A stretch of 64,000 nucleotides of DNA from assembly GCA_900155695.1 (NCBI GenBank), contig FUHL01000001.1, positions 62,001-126,000 of the forward strand, given 5' to 3'. Both the position numbers and the translations under genes were made by a program. This DNA comes from Serratia symbiotica (GTDB lineage: Bacteria; Pseudomonadota; Gammaproteobacteria; Enterobacterales; Enterobacteriaceae). Of the stretch, positions 11,159-23,142 are shown one piece after another. A model generated the notes under the pieces. That model searched no databases. It was given only the letters and a program-made list of their open reading frames with translations, and was not told the origin of the DNA. The stretch's first letter is position 1; each line of letters starts with the position of its first letter.

Positions 11159-12349
11159 ATGAAACAACTGACGATTCTCGGTTCAACCGGTTCTGTTGGC
11201 ATCAGTACTCTAGCTGTGGTTAGAGAAAATCCCGATCATTTTGCAATTAAGGCCTTAGTAGCTGGGTATAATGTGGAAGCAATGGCCAAACAGTGTATAG
11301 ATTTTCGACCAGATTATGCGGCTATGGCAGATGAAAATTCTGCACGAAAACTAAACGTTATTCTTTCTGAAAATGGATTAGATACCGAAGTTCTAGCAGG
11401 TGAAAAAGCTGCATGTGAATTAGCGGCATTAGAAGATGTTGATCAAGTAACGGCTGCAATCGTGGGGGTAGCCGGGCTACTACCAACATTATCAGCAATC
11501 CGAGCTGGGAAACAGGTGCTGTTAGCCAATAAAGAGTCATTGGTAACTTGTGGAAGATTATTTATGGAGGCTGTGCAAAAACATCATGCACAGTTACTAC
11601 CGATAGATAGTGAGCATAATGCAATTTTTCAAAGTTTGCCTGAAAACATTCAGCGCCAATTGGGGTACGCATCACTTGATAAGTATGGTGTATCATGCAT
11701 TATACTTACAGGTTCTGGTGGTCCTTTTCATAGTTTACCGTTAGATCAATTCTCTAGCATAAAACCAGAGCAAGCTTGCGTTCACCCTAACTGGTCAATG
11801 GGAAGTAAAATTTCGGTAGATTCTGCCACTATGATGAATAAAGGTCTTGAATATATTGAGGCGCGCTGGTTATTTAATGCTTCTGCTAAACAAATGGAAG
11901 TTCTATTGCATCCTCAGTCTATCATCCATTCCATGGTACGCTACGCTGATGGAAGTGTAATAGCTCAGTTGGGTACACCAGATATGCGTATTCCAATCGC
12001 TCATGCAATAGCTTATCCACAGCGAGTAAATTCCGGCGCTGGGGTATTAGATTTCTGTCGCATTGGTTCATTAACTTTTTCAGAACCAGATTACAAACGT
12101 TATCCTTGCCTATATTTAGCGATTGAAGCGTTTAATAGTGGTCAAGCAGCAACTACTGCATTGATTGCCACAAACGAAATCACGGTTACAGCGTTTTTGC
12201 GTGACAATATTCTTTTTACTGATATCGCTAAGGTTAACAGAAAAGTTTTAGAACTTCTATCGTTACAAGAACCTTCATCTATTGATGAAGTATTAGAAAT
12301 AGATTGTCAGGCACGTGCAGTTGCTAGTGAAATAATTGACTCTATTTGA
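11159..12349 (+). CDS. dxr: 1-deoxy-D-xylulose 5-phosphate reductoisomerase
   Basis: Dxr converts DXP to MEP with NADPH, the committed step of the MEP isoprenoid pathway that feeds UppS downstream. The 396-residue product (E. coli 398) has the NADPH-binding GSTGSVG motif at 8-14, the metal-binding [11 protein letters not shown] segment, the substrate loop GSGGPFHS and [23 protein letters not shown]. All catalytic segments look intact. Start ATG follows aaggtgggtga. Confidence 0.97.
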   Translation: MKQLTILGSTGSVGISTLAVVRENPDHFAIKALVAGYNVEAMAKQCIDFRPDYAAMADENSARKLNVILSENGLDTEVLAGEKAACELAALEDVDQVTAAIVGVAGLLPTLSAIRAGKQVLLANKESLVTCGRLFMEAVQKHHAQLLPIDSEHNAIFQSLPENIQRQLGYASLDKYGVSCIILTGSGGPFHSLPLDQFSSIKPEQACVHPNWSMGSKISVDSATMMNKGLEYIEARWLFNASAKQMEVLLHPQSIIHSMVRYADGSVIAQLGTPDMRIPIAHAIAYPQRVNSGAGVLDFCRIGSLTFSEPDYKRYPCLYLAIEAFNSGQAATTALIATNEITVTAFLRDNILFTDIAKVNRKVLELLSLQEPSSIDEVLEIDCQARAVASEIIDSI

Positions 12350-12572
12350 AAGTGATAATTAGCATCACTTCATTTTATTTATTATTAGTAAATGCTTTAG
12401 TTGATCTGTTTGTTCATATGATGTTGACGTATTATCATTTTGTACTTTTTATTAATCATTATATAATTAAATAGTCTTGAATTAGAATTGCGAATATGAG
12501 TAGTAGTTGTGAACTTTCTATTCTCATGTATAGAGAGTACAGAATATTTCTTGATGAATATGAGTTCTAGTT

Positions 12573-13352
12573 ATGGTATCTGTAAATCTACAAGAAGCTC
12601 ATCCCTTCTATTTAGGTGCAAGACATGTTGCCATCATTATGGATGGTAATGGACGTTGGGCTAATCGTAAGGGAAAGCTACGTATTTTTGGTCATAAAGC
12701 AGGGATAAAATCAGTACGCCGTGCTGTGAAATTTGCTGCTAGTAATAGATTAGAAGTGCTTACACTGTATGCTTTTAGCAGTGAAAACTGGAATAGATCA
12801 ATACAAGAAGTGTCTTCGTTAATGGAGTTGTTTATTTACGCTCTAGAGAGTAAATTAAAAAGTTTACATAAGCATAATGTTAAGCTACGAGTAATCGGTG
12901 ATATTAGCCGATTTAATAAGCGTCTTCAGGAGAGTATTTATCGCTCTGAACAACTCACAAAAAATAATAATGGTTTGATACTGAACATTGCTGCTAATTA
13001 TGGTGGTCGTTGGGATATTATCCAAGGAGTCAAAGCACTGGCTAAACAAGTAGAAAAAGGCATATTAACGCCAGATCAGATTAGTGAAGCATTATTAAGT
13101 AAGTGTGTCTGTATGAGCGATTTAGCACCAGTAGATTTAGTTATTCGCACTGGTGGTGAGCATCGCATTAGTAACTTTTTACTTTGGCAGATCGCATATG
13201 CTGAGCTTTATTTTACCGATGTTCTCTGGCCTGATTTTGATGAGGGTATATTTAAAGATGCTATGAATGCATTTGCACAACGTAATCGTCGTTTTGGTGG
13301 CATCACGCCAATTTTATCAGCATTAATAGCTCATAGGGGGAAGACTTGCTGA
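12573..13352 (+). CDS. uppS: Undecaprenyl diphosphate synthase UppS
   Basis: UppS (IspU) adds isopentenyl units in cis to make the C55 carrier for peptidoglycan and O-antigen precursors. The catalytic Asp lies in HVAIIMDGNGRWA (about 18-30), followed by FGHKAG, YAFSSENWNR and the C-terminal RTGGEHRISNFLLWQIAYAEL region. Length 259 (E. coli 253); the last dozen residues diverge and its stop overlaps the TTG start of cdsA by 7 bp, implying coupled translation. Confidence 0.96.
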   Translation: MVSVNLQEAHPFYLGARHVAIIMDGNGRWANRKGKLRIFGHKAGIKSVRRAVKFAASNRLEVLTLYAFSSENWNRSIQEVSSLMELFIYALESKLKSLHKHNVKLRVIGDISRFNKRLQESIYRSEQLTKNNNGLILNIAANYGGRWDIIQGVKALAKQVEKGILTPDQISEALLSKCVCMSDLAPVDLVIRTGGEHRISNFLLWQIAYAELYFTDVLWPDFDEGIFKDAMNAFAQRNRRFGGITPILSALIAHRGKTC

Positions 13353-14194
13353 AGTATCGTCTTATAACTTCTGGAATTTTAATTCCACTAGTTATTACAG
13401 TATTATTTTTTCTTCCGCCGTTAGCATTTACATTCCTCATGTTAGTAACGTGTATGTTATCAGCCTGGGAATGGGGTCAATTAGCTAATTTTACTTCTTC
13501 TCAACAACGCATCGCGTTGTCAATGCTATGCGGATTACTATTGATATTAATGATAATAGGCGTTCTAAATTTGTCTCATGTTGTGAACTTTTTGCTCATG
13601 GGAGGACTTTTATGGTTAGCCTTCGCTTGGTGGATAATAGCACTATTGCTAGTGTTGTGTTATAAACATTCGACAGTATTTTGGTCTCATTCGCAGTTAC
13701 TGCGATTAATTTTTGGTTTCATGACTATCGTCCCTTTCTTCTGGGGAACGCTAGCGCTACGTCACTATGGTTATCAAGACAACCATTTTACCGGTGCCTG
13801 GTATGTATTATATGTTATGTTATTAGCTTGGAGTATGGATTCTGGTGCTTACATTTTTGGTAAATTATTTGGAAAACATAAATTATTGCCGAAAATTTCA
13901 CCAGGTAAAACTTGGGAAGGATTGGGAGGTGGGCTGATTACTGCAGCGTTCACTGCCTTACTTTTTAACAAGTATGCCCCACTAAATATAGTACCAGTAA
14001 CTTTGTTAAGTTGTTCTATTATCGCTGTATTTGCTGCGATAATAGGTGATTTAGTTGAGAGCATGTTCAAACGTGAAGCAGGTATTAAAAATAGTGGGTA
14101 TCTCTTACCAGGTCATGGCGGTATATTAGATTGTATTGACAGTCTGACTGCATCAGTCCCGATATTTGCTTGTCTCATGTTATTAGCATTTTAA
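13346..14194 (+). CDS. cdsA: CDP-diglyceride synthetase CdsA
   Basis: CdsA makes CDP-diacylglycerol from phosphatidate and CTP in the inner membrane, the branch point of phospholipid synthesis. The start is TTG (MLKYRLITSG), the same unusual start as I recall for E. coli. Several hydrophobic transmembrane helices are evident. The C-terminal family signature is present but altered: SMFKREAGIKN (usual ...KD) and HGGILDCIDS (usual ...LDRIDS), so one conserved Asp is Asn and one conserved Arg is Cys. The frame is otherwise full length, so it is annotated as functional with that reservation. Confidence 0.94.
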   Translation: MLKYRLITSGILIPLVITVLFFLPPLAFTFLMLVTCMLSAWEWGQLANFTSSQQRIALSMLCGLLLILMIIGVLNLSHVVNFLLMGGLLWLAFAWWIIALLLVLCYKHSTVFWSHSQLLRLIFGFMTIVPFFWGTLALRHYGYQDNHFTGAWYVLYVMLLAWSMDSGAYIFGKLFGKHKLLPKISPGKTWEGLGGGLITAAFTALLFNKYAPLNIVPVTLLSCSIIAVFAAIIGDLVESMFKREAGIKNSGYLLPGHGGILDCIDSLTASVPIFACLMLLAF

Positions 14195-14221
14195 TTTATA
14201 AATTCCGGATAGTGAGAAATA

Positions 14222-15607
14222 ATGTTTAGTATACTCTGGAACTTATTAGCATTTTTAGTGGCAATAGGTGTGTTAATCTCTGTGCACGAGATGGGGCATT
14301 TTTTAATTGCCAGATTATGTGGTGTACATGTAGAACGTTTCTGTATTGGATTCGGTCGAATCATATGGTGTTACACTGATCATTATGGTACGGAGTATGT
14401 GATCTCTCTTATCCCATTGGGTGGATATGTCAAGATGCTAGATGAGCGACGGATAAATGGAATTTTGTCCTCACGCCATTTACAGGCTTTCAATAATAAA
14501 CCTATTTGGAAGCGTGCTGCAATTATCATTGCAGGTCCAATCGCTAATTTCTTATTTGCTATTGTTGCTTATTGGGTAGTTTTTACCATTGGTTTTACTA
14601 CTTACCGTCCAATCATCAGTAAAATATCTTCACATTCCATTGCAGCACAGGCCGGCATTGTTCCAAGCATGGAGATAAAATCAGTGAATGGTATTGACAC
14701 GCCTGATTGGGATTCAGTACGTTTAGCATTAATGTCAAAGATAGGTGATACACAAGCCAATATTGGTATTGTACCATTCGGTACTTCGCAACGGATAATT
14801 AAAACCTTAGATCTGCGTCAGTGGAGCTTAAATGAAGATCAACAGGATCCTGTGTTAGCTTTAGGTATTATTCCTTATAGTCCACAAATAGAATTAGTTC
14901 TTGCCGAAGTAAAGGTAGATTCAGCGGGACAAAAGGCAGGATTGAAAGTGGGAGATAAGATTATTAAAATCGATAATCAACGGTTAGATTGTTGGCAAAC
15001 CTTGGTTAAATACATGCATGACAAACCAGGCCAACCAATAGATTTAGAGATCGAACGAAACAACCTTCCATTATTTTTAACGCTGATACCAGATAAAAAA
15101 ATTATGGGAAAAGATAAATTAGTAGGTGTTGCTGGAATACTGCCAAAAGTATTGCCTCTACCGGAAGAGTATAAGACAATATACCAATATCATTTAATTC
15201 CAGCGTTGTATCAAGCAACTTATAAAAGTTGGGATCTTATCAAGATAACAGTAAGCATGCTAGATAAATTGATCATTGGTCAAGTAAAGCTAAATAAACT
15301 AAGTGGACCAATTGCAATTGCACAGGGAGCTGGAGCGTCAGCCTGGAACGGATTTTTATATTATCTGATATTTCTGGCGTTAATTAGTGTTAATCTAGGG
15401 ATTATAAACTTATTCCCTTTACCAGTATTGGATGGTGGGCATCTCCTTTTCTTAGCAATAGAAAAGGTTAAAGGAAGGCCTATTTCTGAGCGAGTACAAG
15501 ATTACAGCTACCGAATAGGTACAATTATTCTGGTATTACTTATGGGTCTTGCACTTTTTAACGATTTTTCTCACCTTTTTATAGGCGAGGATAGATTAAG
15601 AAGATAA
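14222..15607 (+). CDS. rseP: Site-2 intramembrane protease RseP
   Basis: RseP is an inner-membrane zinc protease that cleaves the RseA anti-sigma factor and clears signal-peptide remnants. The HEMGH zinc motif is at residues 22-26 in the first transmembrane segment, two periplasmic PDZ domains follow, and the second metal-binding motif is in [11 protein letters not shown] near the C-terminus. Length 461 (E. coli 450). It sits directly before bamA (10-bp gap), an order conserved in enterobacteria. Whether RseA and sigma-E exist in this genome cannot be seen here. Confidence 0.96.
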   Translation: MFSILWNLLAFLVAIGVLISVHEMGHFLIARLCGVHVERFCIGFGRIIWCYTDHYGTEYVISLIPLGGYVKMLDERRINGILSSRHLQAFNNKPIWKRAAIIIAGPIANFLFAIVAYWVVFTIGFTTYRPIISKISSHSIAAQAGIVPSMEIKSVNGIDTPDWDSVRLALMSKIGDTQANIGIVPFGTSQRIIKTLDLRQWSLNEDQQDPVLALGIIPYSPQIELVLAEVKVDSAGQKAGLKVGDKIIKIDNQRLDCWQTLVKYMHDKPGQPIDLEIERNNLPLFLTLIPDKKIMGKDKLVGVAGILPKVLPLPEEYKTIYQYHLIPALYQATYKSWDLIKITVSMLDKLIIGQVKLNKLSGPIAIAQGAGASAWNGFLYYLIFLALISVNLGIINLFPLPVLDGGHLLFLAIEKVKGRPISERVQDYSYRIGTIILVLLMGLALFNDFSHLFIGEDRLRR

Positions 15608-15617
15608 AATAATCACA

Positions 15618-18023
15618 ATGGCGATAAAAAAGTTGCTGATCACAGCGTTGCTGTTTAGCAGCGTCACCGTATACGGTGCAGATGAATTCTTAATAAAGGA
15701 GATTGATGTTAAAGGATTAAAACGGATCGATATTAATACGGCATTGCTATACATGCCAATTCACATAGGCGATACCGTCCATGATTATGATATAGGTAAT
15801 ATCATTAATAATTTATTTGCTACTGGCTACTTCGATGATATTCACGTGTTACGTAATGGCAGTACGATGATTATTAAAGTCAAGGAACGCCCTACTATAT
15901 CTAATATTACTTTCTCGGGGAATCGGTTACTAACCACAAATATACTCAATCAGCATCTAGAAAGCACTGGTATTAGAATTGGTGAGATCTTTAATAGTAG
16001 TACTATTTCCAGTATTCAAAAAGAATTAGAAGATTTTTACTACAGCGTAGGTAAATACAACGCATCGGTAAATGTAAGAGTCACTCCATTGCCATATAAC
16101 CGTATTGATCTTAAATTAGTATTTAGAGAAGGTGCGTCTGCTAAAGTACAACAAATAAACATAGTTGGAAATCATGCTTTTACCCATGATGAACTCATAT
16201 CGCTTTTTCAACTACATGATACAGTTAATTGTTGGAAACTTATTTTTGATAAAAAATATCAGACACAAAAACTATCAAGTGATCTAGAAAATTTATATCA
16301 TTTCTATGTGAATCGTGGTTACGTACATTTTAACATCGATTCAACCCAAGTAAATTTGACTCCAGATAAAAAAAATATCTATATAACTATCAATGTAACT
16401 GAAGGTGAAAGATACAAACTATCTCAGGTAGTATTAAATGGAAACTTAGGAGAGCAATTGGAGGAAGCTACTAATTTAATTACAATTAAGCCCGGAAAAT
16501 TTTATAACAGTAGTAAAATACTAAAAATAGAAAATGATATTAAAAAAATGTTATTTCGCTATGGTTACGCCAATCCAAGTATTCTAACTCAGATGGAAAT
16601 AAATGAGAACGATAAAACGATTAAGCTAAATATAAACATTTATACTGGTATTCGCCTTTATGTACGTAATATTAAGTTTACAGGTCATAATCTTAGCAAA
16701 GATGCCGTGTTGCGCCGTGAAATACGTCAGCTGGAAGGGACTTGGTTAGATAATATTCAAATCGAACAAGATAGAGAAAATCTAAATCGTCTAGGTTATT
16801 TTGAAACAGTTGATACAGACACTATACGTCTACCTGGTAGTACTGATCAAGTTGATGTAATCTATAAAGTAAAAGAACGTAATACCGGTAATTTAAATTT
16901 CGGAATCGGTTATGGTACAGAAAGCGGTATTAGTTTTCAAATAGGTTTGCAGCAGGAAAACTGGCTTGGTTCAGGCTATTCCATGGGAATTAATGGCTCT
17001 AAGAACCATTATCAAACTTATACTGAATTGTCTACTACTAATCCGTATTTTACTATTGATGGCGTTAGTTTAGGGGGAAGACTGTTATATAATAATTTTA
17101 AAGCGGATAACGCTGATCTTTCTAGTTACACCAATAAGAGTTTTGGAGTTGATAGTACTCTTGGTTTTCCGATTAATGTAAGCAATTCGTTACAAATTGG
17201 ACTCGGTTATATACATAACGGTCTAGCGAATATGCAACCTCAAATAGCTATGTGGCGTTATTTAAAATCAATGGGGCAGGAGCTCAACACTGTTGATAAA
17301 GCGAGTTATTCCGAGGATGACTTAACCTTTAATCTAGCCTGGCGTCAAAATAATTTGAATCGTAGATTCTTCCCTACTTTAGGTAACCTTACTACTCTAA
17401 CTAGCAAGATAACTCTTCCTGGCTCAGACAACAAATATTACAAAGTAATCTTAGATCGAGAACAATATATACCTATAAATAAAGAGCAGACCTGGGTTTT
17501 TTTTGAACGTACTCGTTTAGGTTATACTGCTGGCTTTGGCGTAAAGGAAACACCGTTCTATGAAAATTTCTATTTAGGTGGTGAAAATACATTACGTGGC
17601 TTTCAATCAAAAACTATTGGACCAAAAGCAATATACTATGATTCCCATTCACATAGCTGTTCAGATAAGTTCAAGATATGTAATTCAGATGATGCTGTAG
17701 GCGGTAATGCTATGGCGCTCGCTAATCTGGAACTGATCACTCCAACACCATTTATTAGTGAACAATATGTTAAATCAGTGCGTACATCTTTGTTTTTAGA
17801 TATTGGTACGGTTTGGGATTCAAAATGGAAGAATACAGCTGATACTATCAAGTATCATATACCTGATTACAGTAAAGTGAGTAATATTAGGGCTTCTTTT
17901 GGCATTGCGTTCCAATGGATTTCACCGATAGGTCCGCTTATGTTTTCTTATGCTAAGCTAATAAAAAAATATGATGGAGATAAATCTGAACCATTCCAAT
18001 TTAATATTGGTAAAACCTGGTAA
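15618..18023 (+). CDS. bamA: Outer membrane protein assembly factor BamA
   Basis: BamA inserts beta-barrel proteins into the outer membrane. The 801-residue precursor (E. coli 810) starts with a signal peptide (about 1-20, cleavage likely after VYGA), then five POTRA domains to about residue 420, then the Omp85 barrel with the conserved LRGF motif in GGENTLRGF. It ends FQFNIGKTW, the aromatic barrel-end signal identical to E. coli. The retention of BamA, Skp and lipid A genes indicates a real outer membrane. Confidence 0.97.
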   Translation: MAIKKLLITALLFSSVTVYGADEFLIKEIDVKGLKRIDINTALLYMPIHIGDTVHDYDIGNIINNLFATGYFDDIHVLRNGSTMIIKVKERPTISNITFSGNRLLTTNILNQHLESTGIRIGEIFNSSTISSIQKELEDFYYSVGKYNASVNVRVTPLPYNRIDLKLVFREGASAKVQQINIVGNHAFTHDELISLFQLHDTVNCWKLIFDKKYQTQKLSSDLENLYHFYVNRGYVHFNIDSTQVNLTPDKKNIYITINVTEGERYKLSQVVLNGNLGEQLEEATNLITIKPGKFYNSSKILKIENDIKKMLFRYGYANPSILTQMEINENDKTIKLNINIYTGIRLYVRNIKFTGHNLSKDAVLRREIRQLEGTWLDNIQIEQDRENLNRLGYFETVDTDTIRLPGSTDQVDVIYKVKERNTGNLNFGIGYGTESGISFQIGLQQENWLGSGYSMGINGSKNHYQTYTELSTTNPYFTIDGVSLGGRLLYNNFKADNADLSSYTNKSFGVDSTLGFPINVSNSLQIGLGYIHNGLANMQPQIAMWRYLKSMGQELNTVDKASYSEDDLTFNLAWRQNNLNRRFFPTLGNLTTLTSKITLPGSDNKYYKVILDREQYIPINKEQTWVFFERTRLGYTAGFGVKETPFYENFYLGGENTLRGFQSKTIGPKAIYYDSHSHSCSDKFKICNSDDAVGGNAMALANLELITPTPFISEQYVKSVRTSLFLDIGTVWDSKWKNTADTIKYHIPDYSKVSNIRASFGIAFQWISPIGPLMFSYAKLIKKYDGDKSEPFQFNIGKTW

Positions 18024-18383
18024 AAGATTACACTTTACAAAAAGACATGATATTTTCAATAATTGGAATTTATAGAAGATGAAAATTAATTAATAGAATT
18101 AGTTAGAAATGAATGTAAGCAGCGTGTATGCTACTGTAAAATCTTAAATTTTATAAATAACGTATATTAACTTATAGAAGTTAATACTAGCTGCGAATTA
18201 TAATGAGTGAGAAAAAATAAAATCGAATAAATATAGAATGTTATGATTATATTAAGAATCCTAAATGGCGTGATAGCAATAAGCAAAGAATTGTACTCTC
18301 ATATTATTGAGCGTAATAAATCTCAAAGATTGCATTCTTCTTGAGTTGTATAATATACATAAATAGATGGTAAGGAGTTTATA
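18024..18383. other. Spacer between bamA and skp
   Basis: This 360-bp gap is longer than the usual short bamA-skp spacer. I see no open frame, fossil or terminator in it; skp may have its own promoter here. Confidence 0.5.
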
Positions 18384-18881
18384 GTGAAAAAGTGGTTATA
18401 TGCCCCAGGCATAGGTTTAGCAATGCTTGCTTCAACCGGTCTACATGCAGCAGACAAAATCGCTGTCGTTAATATCTCTAGCATTTTTCAACAATTACCA
18501 GAACGTGAGGTCATTGCTAAACAACTAGAAAATGATTTTAAAGGACGTGCAGGAGAACTGCAGCACATGGAGGATAGTATACAAACTAAAATGCAGCATT
18601 TACAACGTGATGGCGCTACCATGAAAGCCAGTGATCGTAGTCACTTGGAAAAAGAACTGATAATGCAACGTGAGAAATTCTCTCATAAAGCACAGGCCTT
18701 CGAAGAAGATCATCATCGCCGGCAAATAGAAGAACGCAATAAAATTCTAAACCGTATTCAGGATGCGGTAAAATTTGTCGCCAAAAAAGAAGGGTATGAC
18801 ATAGTCATAGATGCAAATTCCGTTTCCTATATGAGTGCTTCTAAAGAAATTACGACTGATGTTCTGAAACAGGTTAAATGA
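18384..18881 (+). CDS. skp: Periplasmic chaperone Skp
   Basis: Skp holds unfolded outer membrane proteins in the periplasm on their way to BamA. The GTG start ([16 protein letters not shown]) and signal peptide ending [10 protein letters not shown] are like E. coli. Length 165 (E. coli 161). The middle is a charged, coiled-coil-forming helical region forming the tentacles, and the C-terminal strand region [13 protein letters not shown] closes the trimer body. An AAGGAG site precedes the start. lpxD begins four bases after its stop. Confidence 0.96.
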   Translation: MKKWLYAPGIGLAMLASTGLHAADKIAVVNISSIFQQLPEREVIAKQLENDFKGRAGELQHMEDSIQTKMQHLQRDGATMKASDRSHLEKELIMQREKFSHKAQAFEEDHHRRQIEERNKILNRIQDAVKFVAKKEGYDIVIDANSVSYMSASKEITTDVLKQVK

Positions 18882-18885
18882 CAAC

Positions 18886-19929
18886 ATGTTTTCAATTCGT
18901 CTAGCTGATTTAGCAAAGCAGTTAAATGCAAACTTGCACGGTAATGGCGAACTTATCATTAATGGGATTGCTTCAATCCATTCAGCACAGGCTGGTCAAA
19001 TCACATTTTTGTCAAATAATCGCTATAAAGAACACTTGGGCTCCTGCAAAGCAAGCGCTGTAGTACTGACGGAGGCAGATTTACCACAATGCCATATTTC
19101 TGCGTTAGTGGTTAAAAATCCTTATTTGACCTATGCATATATAGCGCAATTAATGGATACTACCCCACTTCCTGCAAATAATATTGCACCAAGTGCGATC
19201 ATTGCACCTACAGCAACACTTGGACAAGGTGTTGCCATTGGGGTTAATGCAGTGATCGAGCCAGGTGTAGTACTTGGCGATCAGGTGATTATTGGTCCAG
19301 GCTGTGTTATTGGAAAATGCGCACGTATAGGAGCGGGCACTCGCCTATGGGCTAATGTCACTATTTATCATGACGTCGAGATTGGACAGCATTGTTTAAT
19401 TCAGTCCTGTACAGTAGTGGGTGCTGATGGTTTTGGCTATGCTAATGAACAAGGAAACTGGATTAAAATACCCCAACTTGGTACAGTGATTATTGGTGAT
19501 CATGTAGAGATTGGAGCGTGTACTACCATTGATAGAGGTGCGTTAGATAATACTGTCATTGGTAATGGCGTTATTATCGATAATCAATGTCAAATTGCAC
19601 ACAATGTAGTAATTGGAGATAATACTGCAGTTGCTGGCGGTGTGATTATGGCGGGAAGCTTAAAAATTGGCCGTTCTTGCCAAATAGGTGGTGCTAGCGT
19701 CTTAAATGGACACATGGCCATTTCTGATAAAGTAGTAATAACAGGAATGGGGATGGTCATGCGCCCTATTAATAAACCCGGAGTATACTCATCTGGTATT
19801 CCGGTACAACCAAATGAAGTTTGGCGTAAAACGGCTACATTAGTGATGAATATCGATGATATTAGTAATCGTGTGAAAACGATTGAACAAAAGTTAGAAA
19901 AAACAATACCTGATCAACATAATAAATAA
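18886..19929 (+). CDS. lpxD: UDP-3-O-acylglucosamine N-acyltransferase LpxD
   Basis: LpxD adds the N-linked hydroxyacyl chain in the third step of lipid A synthesis. The 347-residue product (E. coli 341) has the N-terminal uridine-binding domain, the left-handed hexapeptide beta-helix (about 110-300) with the catalytic His in [16 protein letters not shown], and the C-terminal helices. It lies in the skp-lpxD-fabZ-lpxA-lpxB order standard in enterobacteria. Confidence 0.97.
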   Translation: MFSIRLADLAKQLNANLHGNGELIINGIASIHSAQAGQITFLSNNRYKEHLGSCKASAVVLTEADLPQCHISALVVKNPYLTYAYIAQLMDTTPLPANNIAPSAIIAPTATLGQGVAIGVNAVIEPGVVLGDQVIIGPGCVIGKCARIGAGTRLWANVTIYHDVEIGQHCLIQSCTVVGADGFGYANEQGNWIKIPQLGTVIIGDHVEIGACTTIDRGALDNTVIGNGVIIDNQCQIAHNVVIGDNTAVAGGVIMAGSLKIGRSCQIGGASVLNGHMAISDKVVITGMGMVMRPINKPGVYSSGIPVQPNEVWRKTATLVMNIDDISNRVKTIEQKLEKTIPDQHNK

Positions 19930-20263
19930 TACGTTGTATTAATAGCGATTAATAAGATTACATCAGATATAAAGCAGATTTTTATAAATAAAAGGGAGCG
20001 GATAGTAAAAATTGATTTTTCCTTAATTTATACAGTTATTTTATTACTGATCTTAGCAAACGCAGCTAATAAAAAATATATTTTGTTAGACGACAGGTCT
20101 TTTCACTTACTCTCCCCATGATACTGAGGATTATACAAAACACGTTGATCATTAGATCAATATTATAAATAGTTGCTAATTTTCGGCCTGCACAATGAAC
20201 TCTATTTGGGTCATCGCAGGCCGTATTATTAATGTTATCAGTTTTAAATACAGGAAGAGTATT
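19930..20263. other. Spacer between lpxD and fabZ
   Basis: A 334-bp spacer with no gene. It is longer than in free-living relatives. The open frame that runs into fabZ from 20195 is an in-frame extension without similarity to FabZ. Confidence 0.5.
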
Positions 20264-20719
20264 TTGATTACTGACACTCATACTCTGGATATTACAGAAA
20301 TTTTGAAACTGCTTCCTCACCGTTATCCGTTCTTACTTGTTGATCGAGTCCTATATTTTGAAGAGCACAAATTTCTCCGTGCAGTGAAGAACGTATCTGT
20401 GAATGAGCCGTTTTTCCAAGGACATTTCCCTGTAAAACCGATTTTCCCAGGTGTATTAATTCTTGAAGCCATGGCACAAGTTACCGGAATCTTAGCGTTT
20501 AAAAGCGCTAGTAAACTAGAGCCAGGTGAACTGTACTATTTCGCTGGTATTGATGAAGCGCGTTTTAAGCGTCCAGTAGTACCTGGCGACCAGATGATAA
20601 TGGAGGTCACTTTTAAGAAAACTCGCCGTGGTTTGACGCGATTTACAGGCGTCGCTATGGTAGATGGTAAAATTGTTTGTGAAGCAACCATGATGTGTGC
20701 CCGCAGTCGGGAGGTATAG
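20264..20719 (+). CDS. fabZ: 3-hydroxyacyl-ACP dehydratase FabZ
   Basis: FabZ dehydrates 3-hydroxyacyl-ACP in fatty acid elongation. The start is the TTG at 20264 ([14 protein letters not shown]), giving exactly the E. coli length of 151 residues; AGGA lies at 20252-20255. An ATG 69 bp upstream would add 23 residues with no counterpart. The hot-dog fold active site is in [23 protein letters not shown], with the catalytic His in GHFP and Glu in LILEA. The Gly usually following GHFP in E. coli is Val here. Confidence 0.96.
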   Translation: MITDTHTLDITEILKLLPHRYPFLLVDRVLYFEEHKFLRAVKNVSVNEPFFQGHFPVKPIFPGVLILEAMAQVTGILAFKSASKLEPGELYYFAGIDEARFKRPVVPGDQMIMEVTFKKTRRGLTRFTGVAMVDGKIVCEATMMCARSREV

Positions 20720-20722
20720 TTC

Positions 20723-21511
20723 GTGATTAACGAAACTGCCTTTATCCATCCTAGTGCAATAGTTGAAGAAGGCGCTATTATTGGTGCCGATACATATATC
20801 GGTGCTTTCTGCTACGTAGGCTCTCAGGTGGAAATAGACAGTGGAACAGTACTAAAATCTCATGTGGTAGTAAATGGAATAACTAAAATTGGTCGTGATA
20901 ACCAGATCTATCAATTCGCGTCTATTGGTGAAGTGAATCAAGATCTTAAATATACAGATGAACTTACTCGTGTCGAAGTGGGTGATCGAAATCGCATTCG
21001 CGAAAGTGTTACCATTCATCGTGGGACAGCGCAAGAAACAGGCCTAACTAAAGTAGGCAATGATAATTTACTGATGGTTAACGTACATATTGCACATGAT
21101 TGTCTAGTTGGTAACACATGTGTTCTAGCTAATAATGCTACACTTGCTGGACATGTAGAGATTGATGATTATACTATTATAGGTGGTATGACTGCAATTC
21201 ATCAATTCTGTATTATTGGTGCTCATGTGATGATTGGAGGGTGTTCCGGAGTTGTACAAGATGTGCCACCTTTTATTATAGCTCAGGGTAACCATGCAAT
21301 GCCAATTGGTGTTAATACGATTGGATTAAAACGAAGAGGTTTTAATAACGAGGAAATACAAACGATTCGTAACGCTTACAAGATTCTTTATCGCCGCAAG
21401 AAAACACTAGATCAAGCACAGGCAGAAATTGAAGATTTGGCTAAAGAACAGCCGGTGGTACAGCCATTCATCGATTTTTTTATTCGATCTACCCGTGGTA
21501 TCATTAGATAA
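20723..21511 (+). CDS. lpxA: UDP-N-acetylglucosamine acyltransferase LpxA
   Basis: LpxA performs the first step of lipid A synthesis, O-acylating UDP-GlcNAc. The GTG start follows fabZ by three bases, with the GGGAGG site inside the end of fabZ. Length 262 equals E. coli. The hexapeptide beta-helix fills residues 1-190 with the catalytic His in [12 protein letters not shown] and the hydroxyacyl ruler region downstream, then C-terminal helices ending [10 protein letters not shown] as in E. coli. Confidence 0.97.
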   Translation: MINETAFIHPSAIVEEGAIIGADTYIGAFCYVGSQVEIDSGTVLKSHVVVNGITKIGRDNQIYQFASIGEVNQDLKYTDELTRVEVGDRNRIRESVTIHRGTAQETGLTKVGNDNLLMVNVHIAHDCLVGNTCVLANNATLAGHVEIDDYTIIGGMTAIHQFCIIGAHVMIGGCSGVVQDVPPFIIAQGNHAMPIGVNTIGLKRRGFNNEEIQTIRNAYKILYRRKKTLDQAQAEIEDLAKEQPVVQPFIDFFIRSTRGIIR

Positions 21512-21514
21512 TTT

Positions 21515-22660
21515 ATGATAAATCGTCCACTGACTATTGGGGTTGTTGTCGGAGAAACCTCTGGTGATATTCTTGGAAGCGGATTAATACGCGCAATTAA
21601 GGAACAGGTACCGAATACACATTTTGTTGGTATCGCTGGCCCACAGATGCAAGCCGAAGGATGCGAAGTTTGGTACGACATGGAAGAATTGGCTGTAATG
21701 GGCTTCGTAGAAGTATTAACGCAGTTACCACGTCTTCTAAAAATACGGAAGGATCTCATTCGCCGTTTTAGTTATCTAAAACTAGATGTATTTGTAGGCA
21801 TCGATGCACCGGAATTTAACATCACGTTAGAAGGTCAACTTAAGAAACGAGGTATTCGTATTATCCACTATGTTAGTCCATCGGTTTGGGCGTGGCGTCA
21901 AAATCGAATTTTTAAAATTCGCAAAGCAACCGATTTAGTACTTACCTTGTTCCCTTTTGAAAAAGATTTTTATGACCGTTTTAATGTTCCTTGCCGGTTT
22001 ATCGGACATACCATGGCGGATAGTATACCCCTCTATCCTGATAGAGTCGCAGCACGTCTTGCATTGGGTCTTGATCCGCAAGTTCGTTGTCTAGCTCTAT
22101 TACCTGGTAGCCGTAGCACAGAAGTTGAGATTCTTAGCGCTGATTTTTTAAAAACTGCGCAAAAATTGCGTCAACATTTTCCAGATCTAGAAATATTAGT
22201 GCCGTTGGTTAATCAAGAGAGACGTAAGCAGTTCGAACGCAAAAAAGCTGAGATAACTCCAGATTTAACTATACATTTACTAAATGGGCAAGGTAGAGAA
22301 GCGATGATCGCTAGTAACGCAACTTTGTTAGCATCAGGAACAGCCACGCTAGAATGTATGTTAGCTAAATGCCCTATGGTAGTAGGTTATCGCATGAAGC
22401 CATTTAGTTTTTGGTTAGCGCAAAAGTTAGTAAAGATACATTATATCTCCCTACCCAATCTGTTAGCAGGAAGAAAAATTGTTACAGAGTTACTTCAACA
22501 TGATTGCATACCTGATAAATTAGTAGAGGCATTAATACCACTTCTTGAAGGCAGCTCGCACCATGACAACATGCAGAATATTTTCCTTGCTTTGCATAAA
22601 AGTATTCGCCGTGATGCTAATAAACAAGCTGCAAAGGCTGTATTAGAAGGAGCCTTATAA
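21515..22660 (+). CDS. lpxB: Lipid-A-disaccharide synthase LpxB
   Basis: LpxB joins lipid X and UDP-diacylglucosamine to form the lipid A disaccharide. The 381-residue GT-B glycosyltransferase (E. coli 382) keeps the N-terminal GETSGDILG motif, [31 protein letters not shown] and the [23 protein letters not shown] nucleotide-binding region. It starts four bases after lpxA. The downstream rnhB of relatives is present only as remnants. Confidence 0.97.
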   Translation: MINRPLTIGVVVGETSGDILGSGLIRAIKEQVPNTHFVGIAGPQMQAEGCEVWYDMEELAVMGFVEVLTQLPRLLKIRKDLIRRFSYLKLDVFVGIDAPEFNITLEGQLKKRGIRIIHYVSPSVWAWRQNRIFKIRKATDLVLTLFPFEKDFYDRFNVPCRFIGHTMADSIPLYPDRVAARLALGLDPQVRCLALLPGSRSTEVEILSADFLKTAQKLRQHFPDLEILVPLVNQERRKQFERKKAEITPDLTIHLLNGQGREAMIASNATLLASGTATLECMLAKCPMVVGYRMKPFSFWLAQKLVKIHYISLPNLLAGRKIVTELLQHDCIPDKLVEALIPLLEGSSHHDNMQNIFLALHKSIRRDANKQAAKAVLEGAL

Positions 22661-22679
22661 TAAATTTACATTTATTACG

Positions 22680-22955
22680 ATTAATGTGGAGAGCGAGTAT
22701 AGATAAAACAAGTTTAAATTATATATTCTTTCCATGAGGACCTCTACATTGATCTTCATTGACTAAGACGTACTAAGAAGAGAAGATATTGATCAATGTC
22801 ATATTTAACATCCCGCATAATACTCGATATGCAAATATTTTTCCTCAATATTACCGATGCAATTGCAAGAAATGCATGTTGATACAAGATAGTTGCATAG
22901 CAGGAATCAATAATGCCATTAGAGAAATTATTAAGTAATTATAGTGTATCCTTGA
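22680..22955 (+). pseudogene. rnhB: Fossil of rnhB (ribonuclease HII)
   Basis: rnhB lies between lpxB and dnaE in enterobacteria. In the 482-bp gap here I see four pieces in the right order: VESEYR at about 22686 (E. coli VDEVGR), LTKTY*EEKIL at about 22757 (DSKKLSEKRRL), NTRYANIFPQY at about 22819-22851 (VTRDA, six residues absent, IVFPQY) and PLEKL at about 22916-22930 (HLEKL). They are in different frames with stops and large deletions, so the gene is dead. The FPQY match is the best evidence. Confidence 0.66.
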
Positions 22956-23142
22956 CTATGGATACACAGAGAAATAAGAACTCGCAACCTTTTTCGATCT
23001 AGATTTTACCATATATTGGGGCAACGCAACATAACTGCTGAAGTTTGATACGTATGAGAAGGGCACTAGATTTTTCAACTGCTACACATTAGCGTTAATA
23101 TTGGCTCGACATGCCGAGCCGCTTCATTATAGGTATCTATAG

